A DNA stretch of 64,000 nucleotides from Powellomyces hirtus (taxonomy: Eukaryota; Chytridiomycota; Chytridiomycetes; Spizellomycetales; Powellomycetaceae), in the NCBI GenBank assembly GCA_025526995.1, contig JAHLKG010000007.1, positions 434,001 to 498,000 of the forward strand, read 5' to 3'. Below are positions 32,373 to 45,100 of the stretch, one piece after another (the first letter of the stretch is position 1; each line of letters begins with the position of its first letter). Below the pieces are notes generated by a model. The model ran no database searches and was not told the origin of the DNA. It saw nothing but the letters and a program-made list of their open reading frames with translations. The position numbers and the translations under genes were made by a program.

Positions 32373-32830
32373 GCAAGCCACGGGGAAGGTCACCGGATCC
32401 CGCGCTCTGGTCAGACATCTTCGGCGAAGAAGCAAGTCCCGCCTTTCTATGAATCGTTACACCGACGTCTCCGAGGTGACTCCGGTCCGAAAGGTTTCTT
32501 ACGCAATGACTGAGTAGCACAATCTCCACGTAAGGGGTAATGACGCGACGCCCCATCGGAGGAGCATGTGACCATTCGACGACGCGACATTCCCGTCCCC
32601 TTGCAATTCCTTCTTTGGAAATCAACATCGCGTCGGACTTACGGACTTACACAATGTCTTCGAAGGTCTGCGCTGGATTCTCATGCGCCTTTTTCGGAGC
32701 GTTCTTTGGTCCTGTGGAAATAAAGAAGCAAGGGGAACTCTTCGGTACTGATCCAAAACCAAGGAGGGGGTTCGGGGTTACCCACTATCACGAGGGAGGC
32801 ACACGCTTCTGAGAACGCCCGTATTATTAA
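32373..32830. other. gap between the two transposons
   Basis: 458 bp separate the Harbinger right end from the mariner left end. A 52-codon frame at 32654-32812 has no family match and no support beyond being open. Confidence 0.5.
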
Positions 32831-33015
32831 TATCCTGCCTCTCGTTTGCCAACGGCGGATCTTGCATGGGAACGACAAACGCGCAAAATGGAAGTGACCC
32901 GAGTTGCCACATGGACAATTTTTTGTCATGGTAACATCATTGGGTGTGGATTTAAGGGCAAACATAATGGGCGCTCAACGACACTTTCTCGTACGAGATC
33001 AACTCGCCTGCCGCA

Positions 33016-34167
33016 ATGCCCAAAGGAGCTATCCACCATCGCCGCAACTGCATTGACAATGACTTGCGCCAGCGAATCATCAAGTCAGTCATGGACCTTG
33101 GCAATACACCTGCGCAGACTGCCAAAAACTTCAGCTTGCCACGCGGAACCGTCTACGGCATTCTCCAGCGCTTTGAGGAAGACGGCACCATGGAAAAGAA
33201 GCGCTCAGAGCTTGCGCGCCCACCATTGAAGATGACTAAAGAGATGGATGTCTGGGCTCGCCAGCAATTGGATGGCCATCCAGAGCTCACACTCACGGAG
33301 CTGGCTGACATGGTCAACAGTGAATTTAACACCAACATTTCCAGCAAAACGGTCTGCAACCACCTCAACAAGGGTGCTAAGAAGGATCGGTACTGTCTCA
33401 AAGTTATGCGCTATGAGCCTGAAGACTTCAACTCTGATGCACGGCTTCGTGCACGCAAGAGTTGGTGTGAAGCCTACCTGATGCATGGTGGAAACATCAT
33501 GGACGACGTGCACATTGATGAGTGTGGCTTCAATCTTCGGTTGGTCAAACGCCTTGGCCGTGCTCGCAATGGCGTCCGTCCTCGCCAAGTCCGTCCTACG
33601 CAGCGTGGCCGCAATGTCACACTGATCATTGCAGTCTCGAGAGCAGATGGCGTTGTCGCTAGCCGGATGCAAATGGGCGGTACTGTCAATGCCGACTTCT
33701 TCCGCAACTTCATGATTGAAGACATACTTCCCGCACTGGAAGGTCGCCATCTCAACATCATCATGGACAACGCACCTGTCCACAACGGCGTAGAGCTAGA
33801 TGAGCTGTGCGAGGAGGCAGGGCACAGACTGTGGCGCTTGTCCAAATACACACCATACCTGAACTGCGCTGAGTGGGTGTTTGGAAGTGTCAAGCCCTAT
33901 GTCAAGAAGCAGGACATCGACAAGGACACGCTGCAGGGACATGTCATGGACGGGGTGGCGAGGCTCACACGAGAAATGATTGGGGGATGGATGCGTGAGG
34001 TGCAGCGCAACTTCACCATTGCACTGCGGGGAGAGCGCCTTAGCCGCATGTTTGACAACCGTAGCTACCGTAGCCTAGCACAGTTTGAAGGGATTGATTT
34101 GGATGATGTGGAGACGGCGACGGACGTGCACAATCACCAGTTGGTATTTGGTATGGGTGCGGTATGA
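33016..34167 (+). CDS. Tc1/mariner transposase (DD34E)
   Basis: A single exon of 383 codons. The N-terminal paired-like helix-turn-helix region includes LGNTPAQTAKNFSLPRGTVY. The catalytic triad is visible in VHIDECGF, IIMDNAPVHN and YLNCAEWVFG. Thirty-four residues separate the second Asp from the Glu, which is the Tc1-type spacing. The enzyme binds the inverted repeats and cuts and pastes the element into TA sites. No stop or frameshift is present. The start at 33016 is the first ATG of the frame and gives a normal N-terminus. Confidence 0.95.
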   Translation: MPKGAIHHRRNCIDNDLRQRIIKSVMDLGNTPAQTAKNFSLPRGTVYGILQRFEEDGTMEKKRSELARPPLKMTKEMDVWARQQLDGHPELTLTELADMVNSEFNTNISSKTVCNHLNKGAKKDRYCLKVMRYEPEDFNSDARLRARKSWCEAYLMHGGNIMDDVHIDECGFNLRLVKRLGRARNGVRPRQVRPTQRGRNVTLIIAVSRADGVVASRMQMGGTVNADFFRNFMIEDILPALEGRHLNIIMDNAPVHNGVELDELCEEAGHRLWRLSKYTPYLNCAEWVFGSVKPYVKKQDIDKDTLQGHVMDGVARLTREMIGGWMREVQRNFTIALRGERLSRMFDNRSYRSLAQFEGIDLDDVETATDVHNHQLVFGMGAV

Positions 34168-35160
34168 GCAGATGTGCGAAAACGTGCAGAAATTGCATTT
34201 CTATTCACCACTCCCTCAAAAATGGTCCGAATAACGAAAGGAAAACAGTTCTAGGCTCGCGCGGGTCTAACGTACGATTTGGTATGTGACGGAAGGCGTA
34301 TCTGTGCATATGTAGAAAGTAGTTTTTCAGCGTGCGCCTACATATATGACGTGTAATTGTATTTCTACTCACCACTCCCTCAAAAATGGTCCAAATAATG
34401 AAAGGAAGACAGCTCTAGACTCGCGCAGGTCTGGTGTACGATGTGGTAACATTGCGAGGCTGGTATCTCTGCAGGCGCCGAAGAGGTATGAGCAGATGTG
34501 CGAAAATGCGTAAACATGCATTTCTACTTGCCACTCTCTCAAAAATGGTCCAAATGACAAAAGGAAGACAGTTCCACGTTCGCCAGAGCGTGATCTCCGA
34601 TGTGGTGATATTGCAAGGGTGCTATCTGTGTGGGGGTGGAAGGGGTATGAGCAGATGTGTGAAAGCGCGCAGAAATCGCATTTCTACTCACCACTCCCTC
34701 AAAAATGGTCCAAATAACGAAAGAAAGACAGTTCTATACTCGCGCGGGTCTGATGTACGATGTGGTAACATTGCGAGGCTGGTATCTGTGCAGGGGTGGA
34801 AGGAGTATAAGCAGATGTGCAAAAAACCGTCGAAAAACGTGAAATCGAATAACTCTGTCAATACCTGTCCAATCAATGAAAGGAAGACAGTTCTGAACTC
34901 GCCAGGGCCCGCTCTACGTTGGGGTAATGCAGCGCTGGGTCTGTGTCGGGTTTGGGAAGCGAAATGCCTGCAGAGATGTCTCTTATGGTCAAAAAACCGT
35001 CGAAAAACGCGAAATCGAATAACTCTGTCAATACCTGTACAATTGACGAAAGGAAGACAGTTCTAGACTCGCAAGGGTCTGTTCTACAATGTGGGAACGG
35101 CGGAGGGTGGTCTAGTGTGTTTAGAAACTGAAATGCACACAGAGATGTTGTCCATATCAT
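34168..35160. repeat. six ~160-bp tandem repeats inside the mariner element
   Basis: A block TCACCACTCCCTCAAAAATG recurs near 34203, 34368, 34525 and 34686. Two further units at 34847 and 35018 carry a diverged version (AATAACTCTGTCAATACCTG). Each unit also has an AAAGGAAGACAGTTCTAGAC-like segment. Period is about 157-171 bp. The array lies between the transposase stop and the right inverted repeat, entirely inside the element. Confidence 0.85.
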
Positions 35161-35359
35161 CGTCAAAAAACCGCCGATTTTGCGCGTTCGAACCTGTATG
35201 AGCAGTTGTCACTAGTCACTCTGAATAAATGTCGTTGATGAGTGTGAAGGTGCCGCTGCCATACGAGAGTTTTGTCGTTGGCAAAACACGAGTCATTTCC
35301 ATTTTCCGCGTTTGTCGGTCCCATGCAAGATCCGCCGTTGGCAAACGAGAGGCAGGATA

Positions 35360-35808
35360 CAGCATGTAGTTCTTGATTACTCAAGACTACAGTTTGTTAA
35401 TCCAAAATGGGGCAAAGCTTAACGGTGGCACATCCAACACCATTCAGACGCGCGTAAGAATCAAACGAATGGAGACTTGCAGTTCATCAATTTGCAACGA
35501 GTGCATGATGCGAGTGGTCTGTAGGTTCAACATCTCAGTTCCTACAAATGGACAGTACCAGCAGTTGAGATGTCTGCGCGGCTTTTGCGTTTACTGCGTT
35601 TACTGCGCATGCGTATTTGCTGCGCATCGCGTCTGAAGATCGCGGGCAATCCAGGTGGTGGGCTCTGCATTGCGAGCCATTTTCCATTGAACAGCGGTAG
35701 AAACGGAGCGAGCGACGGAAGCAGATAATGCCATATGTTACGAATATTTTAAGAGAGGCGATGTTTCCAAAACGCGCTTGCCCCTTGCAAACGACGATCT
35801 ATTGCTTT
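35360..35808. other. 3' flank of UTP22
   Basis: No gene seen between the mariner right end and the UTP22 stop codon. A short (GCGTTTACT)n-like duplication is present near 35590. Confidence 0.5.
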
Positions 35809-38800
35809 CTAGCATACATCCACGGCAACGACTAAACCTTCACCAAGACGATGCATCTCAGATACCATAGCCATTAGGTTTGGCTTCGTTCTCAGTTTCT
35901 CCGCCGATTTCTTTCCAGCTGATGCTTGTGTCTCTTGTGGTTTCTCAAGCACGGCCTCGACGTTGAATTTTGTGTCAACCTTCCAGTTGCTCTCCACAAC
36001 GACAGTGGGGTTCCAAACAACGCCAATGACGTCGCCACCATATCTGTCGTGGAAAAACAGGGCGCAATCCCCGAAGGCTGTGTGCAGGTCCCGGAGGTAG
36101 TACTCGACGGGGTCTATTTCGGACAGGAGGGCCAGTTCGCGGTCCTTCATGGACACCAGGTTCTTGTATTTCGGCTTTGGGCCGGTGGCATCGGGGTCGT
36201 AAGAGAGACTCTCTCGGAAGCGTGGCAGTTTACTGGGGTCCAAGCGGAGGAGGAGAGAGTATCCCTTGGGGAGGCTGACAAAAAGTTTCTAAAATCATAT
36301 CAAGTGTCAGTTGTGTGTGCTCACTGCGACAGAAATAAAGTGGAATATAGAATACACACCGATATGGATTTTTCACTGCCTCCATTCCGCACCAGTCCAT
36401 CGACATGTGCGAGTGCAGCAGCAGCCAAACCCTTGATTCTCTCCACAATGACCATACCAGGCTTGCCTAAGCCCCACCATTCACCGTTGACATCCTGCTC
36501 GGTCGCGACCCACATGGCCGGATTGACCGGCTTGCGTGGGGAATCAGGGATGAGCGTGCCGTCCGGTTGGAGTCCTCGGCTGGTTCTGAATGCCGTGGCG
36601 ATCTTGTTGCGAATTTCACCATTCATCATTCCCGGTTCCAGCTCAACGATCATTGGCTCCTTCTTCCAGTCCCATGTTCGCAGCAGCTCCAGAGTGCGCA
36701 GGAAACCAACCATGCCACTGCTGGGTGCTCCCCATGACGTGGCTTCCACAAACACCTTGGCGCAAATGATCTCGATCAGTTCTATCGGGACCTGTGGCGA
36801 GAGCAGGTGTGCTGCCAACCACCGCTTGGTGAGTCGGATGGTTTGTGGCAGGAAGGGGAATCGCAAGCAGAGATTCTGGAGACGGGTGGAGTGATAGGTG
36901 CTGCGGATGTAGGATCTCTGGTAATGCATTCTTGCCAGAGCATGGTTTTCATGCGCTTTCGTGGCATCATCATCCTTCAGCGCCTTTTCAAGCAGTAAAG
37001 CTTCCCGGTCAACATGGATGGTGCAGCGAAACGTGAATCCGGAATCGACCGTAACTTCGACATGGCCACTGTCCAAAATGTGAGTACCGAGACCTGTGCT
37101 GACCGTAGCCCTGGTTCCTGGATGTTGTGCCATGAACAATTCGGCAATCTTGAGATAAAACGCGCGTTTGGACAGCTGGATGGCTTTCAGGTCTCCCGGC
37201 CATCGAGGGGTGGTTTCGAACTCTATGATACAGTCCAAAGGCTCATAATAAGGCCTGTACGCTTCAACCGCTGCCTCGTCCTCCTGTAACCGTGGTTGTG
37301 GAACGAAAACAGATGTGTATCGGAGCCCTTCCGCGCAAGGAATCGTTTGTGTCACGCTCAACGGAAGACCTTCCAGATGTCTCAGATTCTTGGCGAACTT
37401 GTTGAACGCATCCATTACGGGCTGGAACGACGACACCTGCATTTCGATCCCGGGAGCGCGAAGGAACTTGTGAAGTTGACCCGCCCAGTAAGACAACCCT
37501 TCCTTGGGACGAATACCGACATGCAGTTCAAGCAGGTACGCGCCCATGCGTCCAATCACAAGCGATCGCTGTTCCAAAGTTCCGTCACAGTCAAAGAGAA
37601 CACTTTCCATAATGTCTCCGTTCTTGAACCGACGCAATTCTGCCTTTTCACCCCAAAGCTCGCGGAAGGCTTGCGTGCCTTCTTCGTCATCAGCTGACGG
37701 CCCGAGTTCAATGACTGCAAGCGAATCCTCGCCTTTCAGCATCAGGCCAATGTGGATCGCGGTTTCAAGGTCCTCGTGGGTTGTGGGTGCCGTGCTGCAA
37801 CGCCATGACGACAGTGGCTCGCTGCGAGCGCAAACCAGCGCCGCACGGTTCTTTAACGCCTTTTTCAGCAACTTCGGGACGAAGGTGAGGAGGAAGTCGT
37901 GAACGGTAGGATAGTCAAGTGCTACTGCGGGAGTGTAGGCAGCGGGTGGTTGTGCCACGGCAGCGATGCGAGCCACGTTGTCATATCGCAGGTGTAGTAC
38001 ATTCACTTTTCGTAAGAAGAGGGCTTCGAAATGATCATTTGCAACATCGTTGAAAAGTTCAGTGCTCCGCTTGGCTTCGAATTGCAGCTCGTCCATTGAG
38101 CTCTTGCTCAGGCTAGAAGCCAAGTTGATTTTTCCAGACGGGTCGACAATGACCACCTCGTACGCGGCAACGAAATCCTCCGCCGAAAACTCTTTATCTG
38201 CCAATGGCTTGCCGTCCGGTGTCATGAACACCGGTTCGACCTGGAAGTCATGATTGGCGAGGAACTCCATGGTCACTTTGAGGAGCTGGTAGGAACTGAA
38301 GCTATTCCCTAACCGTCTGTTTCCATTTTTGTCGTTTGTGCGGAGCAAGTATCCCATGACCATGCTGAACAAGAATCCACTGAACCCGCCGGTCGCACCG
38401 GAGAAACCTCGCTGTGTGAGCCAGACCTTTGCCAAAATGCATGCATCACGGAATCCTCCACAGGTAGTAACGTGATGGTGGAGTAGATTCATGTGTGTCA
38501 CAAAAGCTGTGTCTTGCATGAGTGCCGCATTGTAGCGAGGTGTTGGAGTGTGATCAGCGGTGGAGGATGGGGTGGCAGATCCTGCCAGGTAAGACGGCCT
38601 GACATTGTTGCGCCCAGGTGCCAAACGTGTCGCAGGGAAGAGCGCTTGAGAAAATGTTACCAAGATTCTTATCGAGAAACCAAGTTTGGCGAAATCGTAT
38701 TGAGATCCAACCCCTGCGGATTTTATCACCAAAACGGGCCGTCGCAGATCTCCCTGAAATGCTTCGAATTCAAGTTTTATCCCCAGTTCCTTGCGGTGCT

Positions 38801-39678
38801 TACGAAGTTCCGCAGCTAGCACTGCGACGTAATAGGCGCGCTTGTAAAAGTAGCGGTAGTTCACAGTGTCTTTATCCTGAAATACAGAGTCGGGCATTTG
38901 AACGACGATATCCACATTTGTGCCAGATGGGCTCTTGGCCACGGTCTTCAAGAGGTAGCTTCCAACGACAAAGACTTTGCTGGGACGTTTGAAAGGAAAC
39001 TTGTATTGCGCATCGGCTGGTGGTGCGGGGTTCGGAAACGGGATGACAATTCCTTGTGCTTTCATATTCTGCGTGATTTCGGCCAATCCGAGCTCGGGAA
39101 TGTCATCTACGGTATCCAAAACCTCTTTGACCTTTCGAAGGGCTTTTTCCAGTGCGCCTGTTTTGGTATGATCGATTCTCACGTTGTTCATAAGTTCGTC
39201 AATCTATTGGAAACCTCTTAGCTCAGTGGTCGCTGATCCGCTTCAACCATCTGCTTGTGTCGACAAGCCAGATCCTGATTCATACCTGCAGCTTGAAAAG
39301 GTTGGACTTGAAAAGATCGGTTGTATCCCTCAGCTGCTGCATTTCGTCGTTGGTTGGTGCTTTGTAGAGGTCATGAGTGGCGGCTAGCTTTTTCCGTTTC
39401 GGGGTAGCATCCGCCTCCGCACTATCCTCCTCCGCCGTCTCATCGTCGTCACTTCCCGCCTCGTCCTCGTCAGCACTGTCGTTGTCTCCCAGAAATTCAG
39501 GCACTTCGGCGGTCTCGTCAGCAACGTCTTGTTCACTTTCGCTGCCTTCTTCCTCATTGTCGGAAGGGTCAATGTAAGGGTCGACAAATGCGGGCTGAGC
39601 CGAAACCTTTTGTTGTTGCTGACGCTTTTTGGATACGACAGAAGTCTCCGCGACGGCTTTTCTTTTGACTGCACCCAT
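35809..39678 (-). CDS. UTP22: U3 snoRNP/SSU processome protein Utp22 (NOL6/Nrap)
   Basis: Minus-strand exons 39678-39286, 39203-36360 and 36288-35809 give 1238 aa, close to the family size. The N-terminus is Lys/Arg-rich, then strongly acidic. YKAPTNDEMQQLRDTTDLF marks the conserved start of the Nrap region. The long second exon holds the repeated nucleotidyltransferase-like and helical Nrap domains, with VFVVGSYLL and GTNVDIVVQMP. The final exon keeps the GDVIGVVWNP C-terminal motif. Utp22 belongs to the UTP-C part of the small-subunit processome and acts in 18S rRNA maturation in the nucleolus. Both introns are phase-consistent and nothing is broken. Confidence 0.95.
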
Positions 39679-40011
39679 GTCGAGAATGGCTGCACTAGTT
39701 AATTCTCGCTGGTGTCAACAAATGGCGTGAAACTCCAAAATTTCAACTCGAGCGTCAAAAAGAAAGACGCGGATGCCAGTGCGCAGCATTTACTAAGCCA
39801 CATCCCACATTCGGCACTCCGACTTGGATGCGCCCGTAAAATAGACCGTGAAATAGACCGTGAAATACGCAAGTGGGAGGTAAACAGAGCACAAGATGTG
39901 AGGATGATGGTGGTGTATGATGTCTATGGAGGACGTTGCGTGCCTGCACACTACAAATCAACTCTATGATGTCTATGCAATAACGTCTAGATCTATGTCC
40001 ATAACCTCAAT
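39679..40011. other. intergenic, UTP22 promoter
   Basis: 333 bp between the UTP22 start and the phosphatase stop, both on the minus strand. A small direct duplication (ATAGACCGTGAA twice) occurs near 39841-39865. No gene. Confidence 0.45.
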
Positions 40012-41760
40012 CTACATCGGACTGCCAGCTGCCTTCCACTCATCGAGGGAGTTGTGATCACAGTTCTTCCATGTGCCGCCATTTTGTGCAAACACCTGAC
40101 TCTCGACAAAGTCTGCCAATTTGCACAAACCGTGCGATTTAGCGCGCTCAGGGTTGGTGTTGCAAGGGGCGATGTCCAAAGGCAGAACGGCATGATTGAG
40201 AACTTGGCGGACAAATGTACCGCTGAGCTGCTGCTAAGAGAACCATTTCAGTAAGTAGTGGAGAGCCTAAAGGACGGCTTTATGCTGAAACCTACCGTTG
40301 ATTGCGATTGGCATTTGCCCGGCTTCGATGGTTTGGGAGTGCACTGAATTCGTTCTACCCAAAGCCTGCCTCCCATTTCCGCTATGTTAGGAATTTGCCA
40401 TAAGCGGGAATCATTTCGGACGGTTCCACTCAAGCTCGGAGTGTCTTTCAAGAGACCCATAACAGCAATCGCGGAATTGAGCTCTGAGTCGTGCTAAGGA
40501 TGTGAAGAACAAAGTATGAGATGCTTTGAAACTTTGACCTGTGACAGGTAGCGCGTCAATCGGTTGGAGAAGAACAAATTGGGCGAATGCGTACCGCAAA
40601 ATCCAAGTATACTGGTTGCCTCAATGGAAATGTGGCAGGATCGCTATCCAGCGTAGTATTTGTTGAGGTAGCATCGTTCACAGGACGATCAGTCAACCTT
40701 GCAATGACCTCATTCACCCAGCCGACACCCCGAGCCCTGCCAAGGGGCCCTCCGTAGCCGGCGCCCGTGTATTGCTGAAGATCTTGATAGTAGCTATAGT
40801 TTGCAAACTCCTCAGGTGTGAACATGAGGCATAAAGGAGAGATCTTGTTATAGTGAATCGTCTCAAATGGGCACCCCGAAAGAAGACTCGCAACCTCGTT
40901 GTCGACAAGGTGTAGACCGGGCAAGAGTGCGTTCAGTCGCGCAGCAATAGGCGGAAGGTACTGCGCTGCCCACTGAGATGGAAGAACTCCTGCCACTGGG
41001 CCGTAGAATTTGAGATCATGTGCTTTGCAGTTACCAACAGCCAATGTCGTATTGAAAGTGGGGATGGCGTCAGGGACAACCAGCCAGTTGGTCTTTTGGG
41101 CTTGATCAGGTCCAAGGTAGCCTTGCGCAAAGCTCAAGGCCGTGGAATACATCCGTTCTTGGTCAGTAGTCCGAACTAGGATGTTCCGTTTGGCTTGTGC
41201 GGTTAAAGCCTGATATCTCTTGGCAAAAGTCTGTCCGGCGATGTGCGACCTATAGGAGAAGAGCCACTATTAGCTCTGAATGCTGTCACGATTGAATTGC
41301 CAAACCTACTCTCGCTTGCCCCAGTCCGACAAGAGTTCCGTCTGCAAACCGTATACGTGTGTCTTGAGGAAGGCGAGCTTTGGGTCTAGTACTTCAAATG
41401 TGGAGTTCCGGATCCGCGACGTAATTTTCTCAGTAGACCCGCCAGTGCCCGTGCTAGCATAGCGCATGCCGTGTCGCATAAGCTGAGGTTGAACAGGGTG
41501 TTAGCCACAGACCAATGGTTGGGACTTGCGGATTGGCTCACCTGAGAGACTTGATCGACCACACATTCTTCGGGAAGGTCATCTTTGATCCCATACCCTT
41601 TCACATTTGGTGCCCAGGGTGTGAAGCCACCCATGGTTCGGAAGTAAGGGGGCAGCTCAATGTTCACTATACCATCGGCTTGCTTTACCGGTGCCGCCGC
41701 AGCCGCAGTAGCGGTGATGACAGCAAACGCCGCAAGGCGTGTTGGTGCTGAGAGCAACAT
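40012..41760 (-). CDS. secreted histidine acid phosphatase (phytase-like)
   Basis: Minus-strand exons 41760-41542, 41482-41310, 41249-40595, 40493-40296 and 40233-40012 join in phase to 488 aa. The start MLLSAPTRLAAFAVITATAA is a signal peptide, which decided the start codon over an ATG 75 bp upstream. The active-site motif LMRHGMRYAS supplies the phosphoacceptor His and conserved Arg residues. The acid/base region is AHDSELNSAI (HD motif). Several Cys residues fit the disulfides of histidine phosphatase clade 2. The last exon (LNHAVLPLDIAPC, then CKLADFV and WKNCDH) matches the family C-terminus. The enzyme should act outside the cell or in the vacuole on phosphate esters, possibly phytate. 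Confidence 0.9.
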
Positions 41761-42127
41761 TCTTCTCCTACTTTCCGACTTGCAAACAAGAGTGCCACCT
41801 GATGAGCCTGAGCATTCAAATCGCTGGGACCTCAAACTCCCTGCCCTGACTTTATATCCCTGCGGATATGGTCAAATGCCGCCATGTTCTCCATGCACGT
41901 TTTGCTACGGATCGATCACACCCATGACTCAAACCCCACAAGCTTTGGTTTACGCGTCGCGCACCAGTCGCGCAGCCGAGGCAAAAACGTGCGCGCAGCA
42001 ACAGTCTCGCTGACTCATCACAAGAGCGGCTGTGCACTTGATTAAGGAAATGTCGGTGACTGGTCCATGGCGTCAGTTAATGCTGACTCTTCTGCCCTTT
42101 GCCAATTTACCCCGCACTCACAACGAC
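41761..42127. promoter_or_regulatory. divergent promoter region
   Basis: 367 bp between the start codons of the acid phosphatase (-) and Listerin (+). It must hold both promoters. No PHO-type CACGTG box was noticed. Confidence 0.4.
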
Positions 42128-45100
42128 ATGGGAAGAGAAAAAGATAGAAGAGTGAAAGGAAATCTGCAGCCCGCTGGAAGCAGGTAAATTTGCACTACTT
42201 GGTCGGTGGACCTTGCGTTAGGTCTCACTCCTTTATTTGTAGCCGAGCTGCCGATCTCCTCGCAAGTGGGACCAGTTTCGGGTTCCCAGCTGCGGTGGAC
42301 GCTCCAGCTTTTGGAGCAAGTGGCGATTGGGAGCTCAACAACGCTGCCGCTGAAGTCAAAGTCTTGTTCAAAAGGCTGTCGAAACGGGATAACACAACTC
42401 GGGTCAAGGCATTGGAAGACCTTAGCACTTACGTTGCCGAAGCCGAGGTAGAGAGCGTAAACGAATTCCTGCCAGCATGGGTGCGTATTGGTGGGTAGCT
42501 GAATGGGCTTCCTCAGAGGGTGCTCGATTTGGGAGTTATCAAGGCTGACATTATGTGCTTTCAAGCCCAAGACATACAACAGACTGAGCACAGACGCTGA
42601 TCGTAGAGTTCGAGAGATGACTGGCAACGTGCACCTCGCGCTAGTTAACAAAGTCAGAAAGCAACTTGCGCCGCATCTCAAGGAACTCATTGGATCTTGG
42701 CTGTGTGCAACCCATGACCCACACAAGGAAGTTGCGAGACTTGCGCAAACGTCCTTTCAAATTGCATTTCCAAGCAAAAGGATCGACGTGTTAGCCTTCT
42801 GTCAATCGGATATCCTACGTTTCGTAGTGGATAACCTTATGCATCAAACTCCGGAAACCATGAGCGATCCCCGATTCACATCATCAGAGGACATGAAGTC
42901 AAGATATGCTCGTGTAGTATCGAGCGCCTTGTTGATGCTTGCTTCCCTCATTGAACAACTACCAGGGGAAACCCTCGACAAAGAAGCTGCAACTTACGAT
43001 GAGTTGTACGAGAACTCCAAGTTCTGGAAGCTAGCTTCCGATGAGTTATTTCCCATTCGCAAGGCATTCTACGCGTTCATTAAGATCGCTTCTCAGGAGC
43101 GACCAGGTTAGCCTCTAACCATCATCAGGAACTTTGCTTCCTTTCGCTGATTTCTGGCATTTTTAGAGATTGTATCATCGCGACTGGGAACCATTAGTGT
43201 TGTTTTCCCTGGGCGCGCCTTCTCGGATAAGGAAACTTCTAACCATGGGGAGCTTTGGGAGGCTTTATTGGTCTTTACCAGTACCTTCCCGGAAGCGTGG
43301 ATACTTGCATCAAAGCGGAAACTGATGATGCCGAAACTGTACAGCTTCTTGCGAAGCGGCGCTTCGGGCTCAGCATCCGTTGTGTATCCTAGCTTGCTTC
43401 CTCTAATTGCTCATCTCCCGCGTGAGGTAACGCTAAAATTCTCGTCTCAAACTCGACTCTCGTCATTTAACGATCTCGCTTCCATCACAGATACTCCTGA
43501 ATTCTGAGTTTCAACAAGAATTTTTATCAAGCCTGTGGGCAGGCCTTGACGCCGTCTCCAATGACAAAGCTGCTTCCTCTCATCTGATTATATCCTACTT
43601 GGAATGCATCTTCTTTTTACTTATCCAGTGCAGGTATTACATGCAATCCGCACCTGTCCGGATGTCGTCGGATCTTCACTCATGGTTTATTAGAACGGAG
43701 GCCAGTTTGTCTAATCAAGAGACGTTTTTGATTGAAGTGGACATGTTCAGATCAATCACGGCGTACTTGTACCCAAACAAGGTACGTCCTGAACCTCCAT
43801 GCTATTCTTGGATTTGCTCTGATTTGTCCCTACAGGCGGTTCCACATACTTTGTTAGAATCGACATCTCAGTACATTGTGAAGATTGGATTGAACCCGCA
43901 AATTGGGGGTAAGCATCTGTCACGGCCCCTCATTGATGCCTTTCAATGATCATTATCTTTGTATTCTAACGATGGTTATGGCGTAACAGCGACTGCAATT
44001 CAGCAGTTGACGAGGAAGTTGGCCAAGACCGTTGAGGAAAGCCTGGGTTTGGTCGAATCCGGGACTGCCATCAACGCAGAACAAGTGAGCTCATCTGCTC
44101 CCGATCTTTTGGAGTCGATATTCCGGCAGGCGAGCAAAACAGAGATCCCGAATACTGTGCAGGTGGGACAAATTGTTGTCTCCTTCCCCTTTTGTTCCAT
44201 CGTATCTTACCACGATGATGTGTTCCAGACTTGTTTGAGTGATCTAGTTGTTGACCTTTTCACCAAAGCAATGGCAAGAATGGCAGATGATGGTAAGACT
44301 CAAAGGCATCGTGGCATGTTGCACCAACTGATCACTGGCTTTGACAGAATACCTGGTAAATCTTGCGGTCTTCACTCGCAAGTTATCAGAGTCATTCCCG
44401 AAACTGCTGTTCAACACGACAAAGATAAAGCAAACCTTGTTGCACTTTGCTGTCGTCAAGCTCCACAAACTTGCAGAGAACGGCCACAAAGCAGTTCCGC
44501 ATATGCTGGACATCGTTGTCATGTACATCAGCCAGCTCTCTTCTGGCGAGAACGATACGTTCCAGAAATGCTGGAATAGCGTGATGAAGGTCATATTTAG
44601 TCTCCAGGGAGTAGAGAAGAGTGCAAGTCTCAGCTCCGTCTTGAAAGAGGTAACGGTGCGACCGTGTTTGTGCAGATGGGGACCAGAGCGTTGAGTGATC
44701 TTTTGCCTAGGTTCACCAAGCGCATCTCCAACATTCGTTTAACCTCGGTGACGCGGAGCTGGATGCTTACATACGGGACTTAATGAGCAACGGGCTTGGT
44801 GATGGCGATCAGATAGCTGGGCAAGATGTTGAGGACATCCTTGCGGTTGCCCTCATGTGCAATGAAGGTACCGATATGAGACCCTCCCCGGATCACATTG
44901 ATGGACTCACTCTTGGTCCATCATCTATAGAACAAGCGCTCTTGACGCCGGAAACACGAGGATCTATTCTGCAGATGTTCCAGTCGACCTTAACGTCATT
45001 TGCGAAAGAGTACCTGTACAACGCTTCAGAACCCTCTGACCACTCTGACGCACACGCAGAAGCGCGGAAGGTGTCATCGATCTGCCACATCATTGACAAA

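Larger units (their letters stand above)
32833..35357. mobile_element. Tc1/mariner transposon, complete
   Basis: Terminal inverted repeats start TCCTGCCTCTCGTTTGCCAA at 32833 and end with its reverse complement at 35357. They match over about 65 bp with few differences. TA dinucleotides flank both ends (32831-32832, 35358-35359), as expected for Tc1/mariner target duplication. The element is 2525 bp, longer than most because of a repeat array behind the single transposase gene. Ends, target site and an intact enzyme indicate recent activity. Confidence 0.92.

Noticed and set aside
32654..32812. 52-codon frame between the transposons
   Set aside because: Too short and without any match; not distinguishable from chance.
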